In this document: one piece after another, positions 27,557 through 35,944 of the stretch
How positions within the stretch are numbered: position 1 is the first letter of the stretch
Layout: every line of letters starts with the position of its first letter
DNA from: Pseudomonas viridiflava
GTDB taxonomy: Bacteria; Pseudomonadota; Gammaproteobacteria; Pseudomonadales; Pseudomonadaceae
DNA length: 63,055 nt
NCBI RefSeq assembly: GCF_003702045.1
Contig: NZ_RBTP01000017.1
Coordinates: forward strand, 1 to 63,055
Direction of reading: 5' to 3'
Program-made: the position numbers and the translations under genes
The notes under the pieces: model-generated
The model's database searches: none
What the model was told of the DNA's origin: nothing
Seen by the model: only the letters and a program-made list of their open reading frames with translations

Positions 27557-28113
27557 AGGTGCCAATCGGATGATTGATCCGTTTCCGGCGGTGGAGGGAT
27601 GGTCATTGCCATACCAGCCGTTTTCACTCGCCAGATGCCCTTCAAGTGCTGCCTTGGTTGCATGCCAATATCGAAGCATCTGCCGTTATGGCTGTTCTCA
27701 CCGTGTTTGTGTCAGCGGCAGAGTCTGTCGCTGTAGTCCTTGAAATCAAAATCGCCTTTGGCGAGATACTTATCTGCCAGACAGAGCGCCATGCTGGTGT
27801 CGTCGTTCCATTCTCCGGGACTGAGCCTGAAGGGACTGCCGCCGACCATGTCATTAACGCGACTGCGATTCCGAGGTAGAAACTCCAGCTTTGTCCCGAC
27901 CGCATCAGCGATAGCCAGTCCGAGCAGACAACCTTTGGCATGGTTAAGCGCCTGTTCCTCAGTCAGCGTGCAAGCACTTGATGCGATCCAGTCGGGTTTA
28001 GTAACGGGTAGTTTTGGAGCGTCAGGCTTCAGTGTGATCCATGCGCTCAAGCAATTGCGAGGAAAACTGAAAAGGCAGATGGTGATAGCGCTCAGCGTGA
28101 TTTTCCAGAACAT
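27557..28113 (-). pseudogene. Decayed ADP-ribosylglycohydrolase (DraG/ARH family)
   Basis: The minus strand opens at 28113 with a signal-like N-terminus, then shows ARH signatures: [20 protein letters not shown] and [18 protein letters not shown], the latter with the metal-binding D-D-T-S core. The frame stops at 27712 (TGA where R-W is expected). Downstream, the same frame continues with HKHGENSHNGRCFDIG. A one-base deletion then shifts the frame to TKAALEGHLASENGWYGND and STAGNGSIIRLAP, both conserved in the family. Homology ends abruptly near 27557, so the C-terminal part is missing. A nonsense change, a frameshift and a truncation together make this a pseudogene. ARH enzymes remove ADP-ribose from proteins or nucleic acids; some act as immunity proteins against ADP-ribosylating toxins. 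Confidence 0.85.
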
Positions 28114-28444
28114 CGTTCGAGCTTCTTAAGCCGATCATCATGTCCTTCCTAGTGATTGGAGTGGCAATCACCTCATCAGTCGAGCAAGTCGCTAGGCGTT
28201 ACATTGGGCTGATTCTGCTGTGAATCGCTAATGAACCCTTTGAGGATTGGATGCGCTTGCCTTTGCATGTATTGTCGTTCGACTCAGTGGCCTGTACACG
28301 AGGCATGATACTGCTATGCATGCAGAACACAGCGCACGATGCCAAGAGTGTTATTAATGGATTTTGACACCCTCAAGAAGACTGGCTGGGCTGATTGATC
28401 ACCATCGACATATGCTTAGAGGGGCGCGAACGCTGCGTATTTAG
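28114..28444. other. Non-coding spacer left of the IS element
   Basis: I see no gene with a start, ribosome site or family features in these 331 bp. The stretch between the ADP-ribosylglycohydrolase remnant and the IS contains several short open frames of fewer than 25 codons. It ends in TTAG, which is the left copy of the IS target duplication. Confidence 0.5.
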
Positions 28445-29610
28445 GGATGCTCCGATCAACTTGCCGCGCAGCGGTGCCACGCCGTAATTTGCCAGGCACA
28501 CAGCGCTATTTTCTGAAAACGGTCTGATGCAGCGTGAGTCGAGCGCGTTTTTCGCCCGGTTTTCCGTGTTAAGCGCGCAACTCACCCATACCCATCAGTC
28601 GTTTTCGAGCCATCCACAGGTTCGACAGGGCGAACAGCGTGGTCAGTTGGGCCGTGTTTTTCATCAGCCCACGAAAGCGTACTTTCACGTAACCAAACTG
28701 GCGCTTGATGACCCGAAACGGATGCTCAACCTTGGCGCGTGTCTGCGCTTTGCAGTACTCGATCTTGCGCTTGGCTTTGTACAACAGGCTGCGTTTGTTC
28801 AGCTTGGAATACGTGCTGCGCCGCGCCGCGATTTGCCAGATCACGTTACGATTTTCGTGCTCTTCACGCTTCTCGACACCGGTGTAGCCAGCGTCCGCAT
28901 AGACCGCGTTTTCTTCCCCGTGGAGCAGTTCGGCGACTTGGGTGACATCAGCCATGTTGGCGGCGGTGCCATGGACGTGATGAACCCGTCCAGACTCAAC
29001 GTCAGCGCCGATGTGCGCCTTCATACCAAAGAAATACTGGTTACCTTTCTTCGTCTGATGCATCTCGGGATCGCGCTCGCGGTCTTTGTTCTTGGTCGAG
29101 CTTGGGGCATGAATAATGGTGGCATCGACGATGGTGCCCTGGCGCAGCGACAGGCCTTTTTCCTGCAAATAACCGTTGATGACCGCGAGGATTGCAGGAG
29201 CCAGTTGATGTTTCTCCAGCAGGTGCCGGAAGTTCATGATCGTGGTGTCTTCCGGGATCGGCGCGCTCAGTGTCAGATGCGCGAACTGACGCATGGGGGT
29301 GATTTCGTAGAGCGCTTCTTCCATGGCCGGATCACTCAGGGAGAACCAGTTCTGCAGCAGATGAATGCGCAGCATGGTTTCCAGCGGATAAGGTTTTCTG
29401 CCGCCGCCGGCCTTGGGGTAGAACGGTTCGATCAGGCCCAGCAGACCTGTCCAGGGAACGACCTGATCCATCTCGGCGAGGAAGCGTTCGCGGCGTGTCT
29501 GCTTGCGCTTGCCGGCATATTCGAAATCGGAAAAGCTCATCTGGCTCATGGGAGGCTCGGATCAGGTGGTCAGGCGATTTTCGCATAACCGGGACTTGTT
29601 CGGAGAATCC
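28445..29610 (-). mobile_element. Complete IS5-family insertion sequence with inverted repeats and TTAG target duplication
   Basis: The 1166-bp element ends in imperfect terminal inverted repeats, GGATGCTCCGATCAA at 28445-28459 and the complement GGATTCTCCGAACAA at 29596-29610 (13 of 15 match). Both sides are flanked by TTAG (28441-28444 and 29611-29614), a 4-bp duplication typical of IS5-family insertion at YTAR targets. One transposase gene fills most of it and is intact. The exact ends and duplication indicate a single fairly recent insertion with no rearrangement since. The element could still be mobile. Confidence 0.93.
28569..29549 (-). CDS. IS5-family DDE transposase
   Basis: This 326-aa protein begins MSQMSFSDFEYAGKRKQTRR and has the IS5-group order: RKPYPLETMLRIHLLQNWFSL, DTTIMNFRHLLEKHQL, IVDATIIHAPSSTKNKDRERD with the first catalytic Asp, YADAGYTGVEKREEH with the second Asp, and a late region VEHPFRVIKRQFGYVKVR carrying the expected Glu-containing Y-R-K-type motif. 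It cuts and joins the ends of the surrounding element. The frame is intact from start to stop, so activity is plausible. It is read opposite to the membrane protein gene that follows. Confidence 0.95.
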   Translation of the reverse strand: MSQMSFSDFEYAGKRKQTRRERFLAEMDQVVPWTGLLGLIEPFYPKAGGGRKPYPLETMLRIHLLQNWFSLSDPAMEEALYEITPMRQFAHLTLSAPIPEDTTIMNFRHLLEKHQLAPAILAVINGYLQEKGLSLRQGTIVDATIIHAPSSTKNKDRERDPEMHQTKKGNQYFFGMKAHIGADVESGRVHHVHGTAANMADVTQVAELLHGEENAVYADAGYTGVEKREEHENRNVIWQIAARRSTYSKLNKRSLLYKAKRKIEYCKAQTRAKVEHPFRVIKRQFGYVKVRFRGLMKNTAQLTTLFALSNLWMARKRLMGMGELRA

Positions 29611-29614
29611 TTAG

Positions 29615-29936
29615 GCCCCGCGCCGTCTGCGTGACCGATGTGCCGGGGCTGACCTGGAGTCCACCACAACCCCGATTTTCGTGTGACCGCAATCGGGAAC
29701 TACAGTGGCTAGCGCTTCACCATCGAGTTTGATGACACTGACAGCACGAAAAGTCTGAAGCCGCCCGATAGCAATCGGCTCACCTTCTGGTACGAACGAC
29801 GGCTCAAGGAAACTGATGCGCCGGGGTGCGGCATCATTTAATTTTATGAGCCCATTAACCTACACTCTGCAAATCGCTGGATGGCGTTTGTAATACCTTT
29901 CGAACTCCCAATCCAGTTTTCAAGGAAGACCAAAAA
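29615..29936. other. Spacer right of the IS element, possible gene remnant
   Basis: No intact gene is visible. On the plus strand about 42 codons are open before a TAA near 29850, reading FTIEFDDTDSTKSLKPPDS and then NRLTFWYERRLKETDAPG, but without a start codon or ribosome site and with an in-frame TAG just upstream. It may be the tail of a decayed gene. The last ~80 bp are AT-rich and probably carry the promoter of the downstream membrane protein gene. Confidence 0.35.
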
Positions 29937-30500
29937 ATGGGCAAACAATCCCGCAACAAACCACGCCCCCTCGACCCAAAACTGATGTATTTCTACGCCC
30001 CGTATAGCCTCCGTGCCCGCTATTTTCCGATGTTCATGTTTTCCATCTTCATGTGCATCTTTTCCCTAGCCATCACGACAAGCATCGTCATGCAGGCCTG
30101 GTTTGGTCATGATCGCGATGCTTCCATGAATACCTTCAAGCTCATGATGGGCATCAGTTTGATCATGTCAGCCGGGGGCATTTTGCTGGCAAGAGGGCGG
30201 CTGTGGGGGATGTGGGTGTTGGTGGCGTTGCTGGCAATCTGTCTGGCAGCGGTGCTGGTGACCTGGGCCTTGCCTGATCGGCGTGTCGATCTGGTCAGCT
30301 CGATGCTGGGCGTGCTGTTTCCGTTGCTTGGTTTTTTGTCATTGAACAGCAAGCGTCACCGGGAGCTGCGTGAGCAGTTTGTGTTCAATCGTGCTCAGCG
30401 CAAGGTGCTACGTGAAGAGTACAGGCTTAGAGATGCGCGTAAGCGCCATATCGAAAGCCGCAGGGCCATGCTGCGCGAGAGGAAGGCGAGCCGTCGATAG
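29937..30500 (+). CDS. Small inner-membrane protein, function unknown
   Basis: This 187-aa protein has four predicted membrane helices: FPMFMFSIFMCIFSLAITT, LMMGISLIMSAGGILLA, MWVLVALLAICLAAVLVTW and LVSSMLGVLFPLLGFLSL. Its ends are highly basic; the C-terminal tail is rich in Arg and Lys (RRAMLRERKASRR) and should face the cytoplasm. AGGAAG lies eight bases before the ATG. I do not recognise the family. It stands alone and is followed by the terminator of the RsmX-like RNAs, which can also stop its transcript. Confidence 0.75.
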   Translation: MGKQSRNKPRPLDPKLMYFYAPYSLRARYFPMFMFSIFMCIFSLAITTSIVMQAWFGHDRDASMNTFKLMMGISLIMSAGGILLARGRLWGMWVLVALLAICLAAVLVTWALPDRRVDLVSSMLGVLFPLLGFLSLNSKRHRELREQFVFNRAQRKVLREEYRLRDARKRHIESRRAMLRERKASRR

Positions 30501-30523
30501 CGGGTGTGTTTTCGACAGGCAAC

Positions 30524-30637
30524 AAAAAACCCGCCGAAGCGGGTTTTCCCAAGACCATCCCGACTTCCTGTCGGACGCCTCCGAGGCGATGGTCGATCAT
30601 CCTTGATCCTGGTGAGCTCCCTGCTCACCACTTGTTG
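30524..30637 (-). ncRNA. rsmX: RsmX-like GGA-rich small RNA, copy 1
   Basis: The minus strand carries about 114 nt with repeated stem-loops exposing GGA: GGTGAGC-AGGGA-GCTCACC (30611-30629), GATC-AAGGAT-GATC (30595-30608) and CCGAC-AGGAA-GTCGG (30560-30574), then a terminator of AAAACCCGC/GCGGGTTTT with a T-run. No coding potential is seen. GGA in hairpin loops is the binding signal for RsmA/CsrA, and RsmX of pseudomonads is about this size, so this RNA should titrate RsmA and relieve repression of exoproducts and secretion systems. The 5' end is an estimate from a TAAGAT -10 box at 30644-30649. A GacA-box-like half site lies about 66 bases upstream. Copy 2 follows in tandem and shares the same stems with compensatory changes. 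Confidence 0.8.
30526..30547. terminator. Bidirectional terminator shared by the membrane protein gene and RsmX copy 1
   Basis: AAAACCCGC-CGAA-GCGGGTTTT is a perfect 9-bp stem with a four-base loop. On the minus strand it ends the sRNA with a TTTTTTGTT tail. On the plus strand it lies 25 bp after the stop of the membrane protein gene and is followed by TTTT as well, so it can serve both directions. Confidence 0.85.
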
Positions 30638-30693
30638 GATCCAATCTTACGGCTGTTGTTATAGGACAAAAATAGCCAACTGCCCTCAGGGCG

Positions 30694-30712
30694 TGTAAGC
30701 CTTTGGCTATAC
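30694..30712 (-). promoter_or_regulatory. GacA-box-like site upstream of RsmX copy 1
   Basis: The plus strand reads TGTAAGCCTTTGGCTATAC. Its left half matches the GacA consensus TGTAAG-N6-CTTACA exactly, and the right half is degenerate. The centre lies about 66 bases upstream of the estimated sRNA start, the position known for GacA control of rsmX, rsmY and rsmZ. Between it and the -10 box (TAAGAT) lies a conserved TTGGCTATTTTTG block present in both copies. Confidence 0.5.
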
Positions 30713-30835
30713 GAGGCCGTTGCAGCCCTGTTCCGTATTCAACATGCCTTGAGAATGTGACAAGTGATGCATGGGAACAGACGCGCGTACATATTTTGAT
30801 CAATCGAGAATCGAGTGTTGCAAATCGCGGGCAAT

Positions 30836-30950
30836 AAAAAACCCGCCGAAGCGGGTTTGTACCAAGACCATTCCAACTCCCTGTCGGCTGCCTTCCCGGC
30901 GATGGTCGATCGTCCTTGATCCTGATGAACTCCTTGTTCACCAGTTGTTG
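30836..30950 (-). ncRNA. rsmX: RsmX-like GGA-rich small RNA, copy 2
   Basis: This second tandem copy of about 115 nt has the same layout: TGAAC-AAGGA-GTTCA (30926-30940), GATC-AAGGAC-GATC (30908-30921), a CCGAC-AGGGA-GTTGG stem (30873-30887, one G-U pair) and a terminator AAACCCGC/GCGGGTTT followed by a T-run at 30836-30841. Compared with copy 1, several stem bases differ on both sides so that pairing is kept, which is good evidence for a selected RNA structure. The TAAGAT -10 box is at 30957-30962. Both copies should act by sequestering RsmA. The 185-bp gap between them has its own promoter, so they are probably transcribed separately. Confidence 0.8.
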
Positions 30951-31005
30951 GATCCAATCTTACGGCTGTCTGGAAGGTTCAAAAATAGCCAATGGCTCAA
31001 TAGCA

Positions 31006-31023
31006 TGTAAGCCTTTCGCCATG
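31006..31023 (-). promoter_or_regulatory. GacA-box-like site upstream of RsmX copy 2
   Basis: TGTAAGCCTTTCGCCATG lies at the same distance from its sRNA as the corresponding site of copy 1 (43 versus 44 bases to the GTAAG block). The TGTAAGCCTTT half is identical between copies while the intervening ten bases near the promoter are not, which suggests selection on the site. The right half departs from CTTACA. Confidence 0.45.
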
Positions 31024-31151
31024 CCTGCGTGGGATTTAGTCGAAGGTCGGGTGACGCACCCTTGCCTCCGCGAGCTATAACTGAGCACAGCAGAACTGTG
31101 AAATCACCGGCCCGTATGGGTCCAGAGCTAATAATTCGCCAGGGTGTGCCA

Positions 31152-32813
31152 ATGTCTATCTTCCATCAGGGGCTGTCCAAAGGCCCGGCCAACCATGTGG
31201 CGCTTACGCCGCTGAGTTTTCTGGAGCGCACTGCTGCAACGTATCCGGACTATCCGGCGGTCATTCATGGCGCGATCAGGCGTGACTGGGCGCAAACGTA
31301 TCGCCGCTGTCGCCAGCTTGCTTCAGGGCTGAGCCAGTTGGGTGTGCAAAGCGGCGATACCGTTGCCGTCATGCTGCCCAATATTCCCGCGATGCTTGAG
31401 GTGCATTTTGGCGTACCGATGCTGGGCGCAGTGCTCAATACGCTAAACGTGCGCCTCGACGCACCGGCCATTGCCTTCATGCTCGGGCACGGGGAGGCCA
31501 AGGTGTTGATCGCTGATCGGGAGTTTCACGCCGTGGTGCATGCTGCACTGGCCCTGTTGGAGCATCCGCCGCTACTGATCGATGTCGATGATCCTGAGTA
31601 CAGCGAAGGGCGGCCGCTCAGTGAACTCGACTATGACGCGCTGCTTGACGCAGGTGATCCCGATTTCGAGTGGCAGTGGCCGCAGGATGAATGGGCGCCC
31701 ATTTCCCTCAATTACACCTCGGGCACGACCGGCGACCCCAAAGGGGTGGTGTATCACCATCGCGGCGCGTTTTTGAATGCGGTGGGCAACCAGATGGCCT
31801 GGGGCATGGGGTTGCATCCGGTGTATTTGTGGACGCTGCCAATGTTCCACTGCAACGGCTGGTGTTATCCGTGGACGATTACTGCGCAGGCAGGCACCCA
31901 TGTGTTTTTGCGGCGGGTCGATCCGCAGAAAATCATCACACTCATCAGTGAAAACAAGGTCAGCCATCTCTGCGGGGCGCCCATTGTGCTCAATGCGCTG
32001 GCCAATCTGCCCAATGCGGCGGACGTCTCGTTTGGGCACGCGGTCAATGCCATGACCGCTGGTTCTGCGCCGCCTGCTCGGGTGATTGCGTCGGTCGAGG
32101 CGATGGGCATCTGCATTACCCACGCCTACGGTCTCACTGAAACCTACGGCCCGGTCACCGTGTGTGCCTGGAAAGCCGAGTGGGATGAGTTAGCAGCCGA
32201 TGAGCGTGCTTCGTTGAAGGCGCGTCAGGGCGTGCGTTATCCGACGCTCGAAGGCGTCATGGTGGCCGACCCGCAAACCCATCAGCCGGTGCCCAAGGAC
32301 GGCCAGACCATTGGCGAGATCTACATGCGCGGCAACACGGTCATGAAAGGCTATCTGGGTAATCCGGTTGCCACTGAAAAAGCCTTCGAGGGTGGCTGGT
32401 TTCATTCCGGCGATCTGGCGGTGTGGCATGCCGACGGCTATCTGGAGATCCGTGATCGCAGCAAAGACATCATCATTTCTGGCGGCGAGAACATTTCGAC
32501 CATTGAAGTCGAAGGCGTGCTGTATCGCCATCCTGCTGTAATGGAGGCCGCCGTGGTGGCCAGGCCTGACGACAAATGGGGCGAAACGCCCTGTGCGTTC
32601 GTCACACTCAAAACGGGCTATGACGATGTGACTGGCGAGCAGATCATGCGTTTTTGCCGTGAGCACCTGGCGGGCTTCAAAGTCCCGAAAACGGTGGTCT
32701 TCACGCAGTTACCGAAAACCTCGACCGGCAAGATCCAGAAGTTTCTGCTGCGCGAATGGGCAAAGAACGGTGAGACGGATCAGGGCGTGAAGGTTGACGC
32801 CGCTTCACAGTAG
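31152..32813 (+). CDS. AMP-forming fatty acyl-CoA synthetase (AlkK/medium-chain type)
   Basis: The ATG at 31152 (MSIFHQGLSKGPANHVALTP) gives 553 aa, the normal length for this family; frames starting further upstream run through the RsmX promoter. Motifs include YTSGTTGDPKG (P-loop, near 190), AYGLTETYGPV, the GWFHSGDLAVWHADGYLEI hinge and the C-terminal PKTSTGKIQKF with the catalytic Lys. It activates a carboxylic acid, probably a medium-chain fatty acid, to the acyl-CoA via an acyl-adenylate. It stands alone here. The ribosome site is weak (AGGGTG). Its 3' end overlaps the convergent next gene by 34 bp. Confidence 0.93.
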   Translation: MSIFHQGLSKGPANHVALTPLSFLERTAATYPDYPAVIHGAIRRDWAQTYRRCRQLASGLSQLGVQSGDTVAVMLPNIPAMLEVHFGVPMLGAVLNTLNVRLDAPAIAFMLGHGEAKVLIADREFHAVVHAALALLEHPPLLIDVDDPEYSEGRPLSELDYDALLDAGDPDFEWQWPQDEWAPISLNYTSGTTGDPKGVVYHHRGAFLNAVGNQMAWGMGLHPVYLWTLPMFHCNGWCYPWTITAQAGTHVFLRRVDPQKIITLISENKVSHLCGAPIVLNALANLPNAADVSFGHAVNAMTAGSAPPARVIASVEAMGICITHAYGLTETYGPVTVCAWKAEWDELAADERASLKARQGVRYPTLEGVMVADPQTHQPVPKDGQTIGEIYMRGNTVMKGYLGNPVATEKAFEGGWFHSGDLAVWHADGYLEIRDRSKDIIISGGENISTIEVEGVLYRHPAVMEAAVVARPDDKWGETPCAFVTLKTGYDDVTGEQIMRFCREHLAGFKVPKTVVFTQLPKTSTGKIQKFLLREWAKNGETDQGVKVDAASQ

Positions 32814-33607
32814 CGCAGCTCGGCGTTCTTGCTCTCCGGGTCGCGGTCGCGGCTGGCGCGCTTGCTCCATTCCCGGCACTCCTCACGGAAATTGACCTGA
32901 GCGGACTTGCGACATTCGCGCCGTTCCACCGAGCGAGCCAAGAAGTTCTCGCACACGCTGTCTCCGTCGATGGTGTTGTCATAGACACGCCACTGAGCGC
33001 GATAGCGGTTGTGCCCGTCCCACTCGCGTATGGACACCGTCGCGACCTTGTAAGGACGTGCCTGACGAGCAGCGGGGCGGGCGGCGTCGGCCTTGAAGTC
33101 GGCCATGTAACTGGCCGACACCATGCCTTTTGCAGGTTCGGCTTGAGTCGCGCGCGGGACCTGGCCAAAGCGGCAGTTCAGCACACTCTCATCAATGACG
33201 TTGCCGTTCTTCAGGCAATTATCCAGCGGTTGCACGGGGACGTTCTGTGCCGTGGAGGCGGGCGCCGGAGTTGGCACCACGTAAGGCTCCTGACGCAGCG
33301 CCACGGGGACGGGGCTGGCTGTCGGGTCAGCTTCAGGTTCGGCCTGGGAGGACTGCGTTTCGACGGCCGGTTGCTCAAGTGCTGTTACCGGCACAATGTT
33401 GGGCTTGCGCAGGTGGGAGGCGATCATGGCGCCCAGGCAGCCGACCACGACCAGCCCTGCGATCCATAAGCCATAGGCGCGCGGCTTGCGGGGAGGGAGA
33501 CTGGTTCTGCGGCGTGGATGCGAACCCAGCACCACGTCGACCTGGCCGGGCACGAGACGCTGTATGCGGATAATTCCGTCATCATCGGGCTGCTGCTTGG
33601 AATCCAT
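32780..33607 (-). CDS. Membrane-anchored protein with periplasmic Cys-rich C-terminus, unknown
   Basis: This 275-aa protein has a cytoplasmic N-terminus, one transmembrane helix near 45-65 (YGLWIAGLVVVGCLGAMIAS), then a Pro/Glu/Gln-rich linker to about 130. The C-terminal domain contains six cysteines and conserved-looking WDGHNRYRAQWRVYDN and SVCENFLARSVERRECRKS. The pairing of Cys residues suggests disulfides in the periplasm. No known family is recognised. It ends inside the 3' end of the acyl-CoA synthetase gene on the other strand, a tail-to-tail overlap that appears genuine since both stops are well placed. Confidence 0.7.
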   Translation of the reverse strand: MDSKQQPDDDGIIRIQRLVPGQVDVVLGSHPRRRTSLPPRKPRAYGLWIAGLVVVGCLGAMIASHLRKPNIVPVTALEQPAVETQSSQAEPEADPTASPVPVALRQEPYVVPTPAPASTAQNVPVQPLDNCLKNGNVIDESVLNCRFGQVPRATQAEPAKGMVSASYMADFKADAARPAARQARPYKVATVSIREWDGHNRYRAQWRVYDNTIDGDSVCENFLARSVERRECRKSAQVNFREECREWSKRASRDRDPESKNAELRYCEAASTFTP

Positions 33608-33780
33608 TCCTGTTCCTTGGCTTATTCATAGTGTGCTGCCCGGTCCTGCAGCTGTACGGCAGGCGCTAAACGCCAAGTGTAACGGCGTCTTGCACGATTT
33701 CTGAAATGTTTTAGGGGTGTCTTCGCTGGGCATGACAGGCTAAGGTCGAATCCGTTTTGTTTCATCAGGGAAGCGCACCA

Positions 33781-35715
33781 ATGCATGAACGTCTTGAGCA
33801 GGTTTTCGGTTACTCGCAGTTTCGTCCGGGACAGGAGGCCGCCATCAGTGCCGTACTGGCCGGCCGCTCCGCCGCAGCGATTTTTCCGACCGGCTCAGGC
33901 AAGTCTCTCTGCTATCAGTTGCCTGCCGTGATGCTGCCGCATTTAACTTTGGTGGTATCGCCGTTGCTGGCGCTGATCCAGGATCAGTTGGCGTTTCTGA
34001 AGCGTCACGGCATCTCGGCGGCAAGCATCGATTCAGCGCAGAGCCCGGACGACGTCGCGCAGGTCATGGCGCGGGCGCGCTCCGGGGAGCTGAAAATCCT
34101 GATGATTTCCGTCGAGCGCCTCAAGAACGAGCGGTTTCGGCAGTTCATCACTCAGGTGCCGATCTCGCTACTGGTGGTGGACGAGGCGCACTGCATTTCC
34201 GAATGGGGCCACAATTTCCGGCCCGATTACCTGAAACTGCCCGACTATCAGCGTGAGTTCAACATCCCGCAAGCCTTGCTGCTGACCGCCACGGCCACGC
34301 CGCAGGTGATTGCCGACATGCAGGACAAGTTCGCCATCGCGCCCAAGGACGTTGTCAGCACGGGCTTTTACCGCGCCAACCTGCACCTGTGGGTCGAGCC
34401 GGTCAGCGGGTGGGACAAGCGTCGGCGGCTGGTCGAGTGGCTGAGCGAGCGAAGCGGACAGCCGACCATTGTGTACGTCACGCTGCAGAAGACGGCCGAG
34501 TACATCGCCGCGCATTTGCAACAGAACGGCTTGCCGGCCAGCGCGTATCACGCAGGTTTGCCCAACGATAAACGTGAGTCGATTCAGAAGCAGTTCATGG
34601 GTGGCCACCTCAACTGCATCGTGGCCACCATCGCGTTTGGCATGGGCATCGATAAAAGCGACATTCGCAATGTGGTGCATTTCGACCTGCCCAAGTCCAT
34701 CGAGAACTACAGCCAGGAAATCGGCCGGGCCGGGCGTGATGGTGCGGCATCCGACTGCCTGGTGCTGGCCAATCGCGACAGCCTCAACGTGTTGGAGAAC
34801 TTCGTGTATGGCGATACACCCGAGCGTGAAGGGATTGCGCGAGTGCTGGAAGACCTGCTCGCCGCTCGTGGTGACGGACAGTGGGAGTTTCTCCTGAACC
34901 CATTGGCCGATCTCAGCAACATTCGTCAGTTACCGCTCAAGACCCTGCTGGTGCAACTGGAACTGCGCGGAATCATCGCGCCGCGTTACGCGTATTTTGC
35001 CGAATACCGTTTCAAGTTTTTGCTTGAGCCGAATGACCTGCTGGCACGCTTCGAGGGCGAGCGGCGTCAGTTCGTCGAAGCGGTAATCCAGACCTCCAGC
35101 CGCGCACGCACTTGGGCGACGGTGGATTTCGATGCGCTGTATCAGCAATATGGCGCTGAGCGTGGGCGTGTGGTCACGGCGCTGGACTACTTTCAGGAAA
35201 AGGGCTGGATCGAGCTGGAGAGCAAGCAGATGACCGAGGTCTACAGTCTGCTGCGTAGCGATTTTGATCCGGAGGCGCTGAGCCGCGAGTTGCACGCTTA
35301 TTTCAGCGAGCATGAAGCGACCGAGGTTGCCCGCATACACACGATGCTGGAGGTGTTCGCGAGCGACCAGTGCCTGACGCACCGTCTTGCCCAGTATTTT
35401 GGCGACCACAATGCTCCCGAGCGCTGCGGGCACTGTTCGGTGTGCCACGGTCAGGTCGCCTACCTGCCAGAGCCGCCTGCACTCCAGCCGCTACAAGACC
35501 GGGATTTTGAGCAGCTGTGCGGCGATTTCATCCGCAAACACCTGGACTACAGCGGCCAGCCACCCAGCGCCGAATGCGTAACGCGGTTTCTCTGTGGCAT
35601 CAGCGTGCCGTTGTTCACCAAGCTCAAGGCTCGGGCGACCGCAGGGTTTGCCGAGCTTGAGGATTATCCATATGCGCAGGTGAGGGCGTGGGTGCAGGGC
35701 CAGGCGGACTCATGA
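33781..35715 (+). CDS. recQ: RecQ-family ATP-dependent DNA helicase (short form, no HRDC)
   Basis: The ATG at 33781 (MHERLEQVFGYSQFRPGQEA) has AGGGAAG seven bases upstream and gives 644 aa. Helicase motifs are FPTGSGKSLCYQLP near 36-48 (Walker A), VVDEAHCISEWGHNFRPDY (DEAH box and RecQ motif), LLTATAT, and IGRAGRDGAASDCLVL (motif VI). The zinc-binding region near 545 has HRLAQYFGDHNAPERCGHCSVC with conserved Cys. I see no C-terminal HRDC domain; a different 70-residue tail is present. RecQ helicases unwind DNA 3' to 5' during recombination and fork repair. Pseudomonads may carry several, so this may be a paralogue of the canonical recQ. Confidence 0.93.
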   Translation: MHERLEQVFGYSQFRPGQEAAISAVLAGRSAAAIFPTGSGKSLCYQLPAVMLPHLTLVVSPLLALIQDQLAFLKRHGISAASIDSAQSPDDVAQVMARARSGELKILMISVERLKNERFRQFITQVPISLLVVDEAHCISEWGHNFRPDYLKLPDYQREFNIPQALLLTATATPQVIADMQDKFAIAPKDVVSTGFYRANLHLWVEPVSGWDKRRRLVEWLSERSGQPTIVYVTLQKTAEYIAAHLQQNGLPASAYHAGLPNDKRESIQKQFMGGHLNCIVATIAFGMGIDKSDIRNVVHFDLPKSIENYSQEIGRAGRDGAASDCLVLANRDSLNVLENFVYGDTPEREGIARVLEDLLAARGDGQWEFLLNPLADLSNIRQLPLKTLLVQLELRGIIAPRYAYFAEYRFKFLLEPNDLLARFEGERRQFVEAVIQTSSRARTWATVDFDALYQQYGAERGRVVTALDYFQEKGWIELESKQMTEVYSLLRSDFDPEALSRELHAYFSEHEATEVARIHTMLEVFASDQCLTHRLAQYFGDHNAPERCGHCSVCHGQVAYLPEPPALQPLQDRDFEQLCGDFIRKHLDYSGQPPSAECVTRFLCGISVPLFTKLKARATAGFAELEDYPYAQVRAWVQGQADS

Positions 35716-35944
35716 CTACACAGGTAATGCCTGTGCGCCTGACACTGTGCTGACCCGCAGCAAATTTTTGACCGTGGAAGGCGGCTTGCCGGCGATTTGA
35801 TTTCTCAGGCGACTTGTCAGCAACTCAACTGACGACATCGCCAGCAAGTCCACAAAACACGTTTATTCAATAAGTCACCTATAGCCTGACGAGAGTCGGG
35901 CTGCCTGTGACAAGGCTTGCACGGTGTATTGGCCCCCAAACGAA
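35716..35944. other. Intergenic region after recQ
   Basis: These 229 bp hold no gene. They include a stretch with repeated ACTTGTCAGCAACTCAACTGAC-type words, and they end at the terminator for the opposing glycine-zipper gene. No clear terminator for recQ is seen. Confidence 0.4.

Noticed and set aside
28527..29588. Plus-strand open frame of 353 codons across the IS element.
   Set aside because: It is the antisense of the IS5 transposase.
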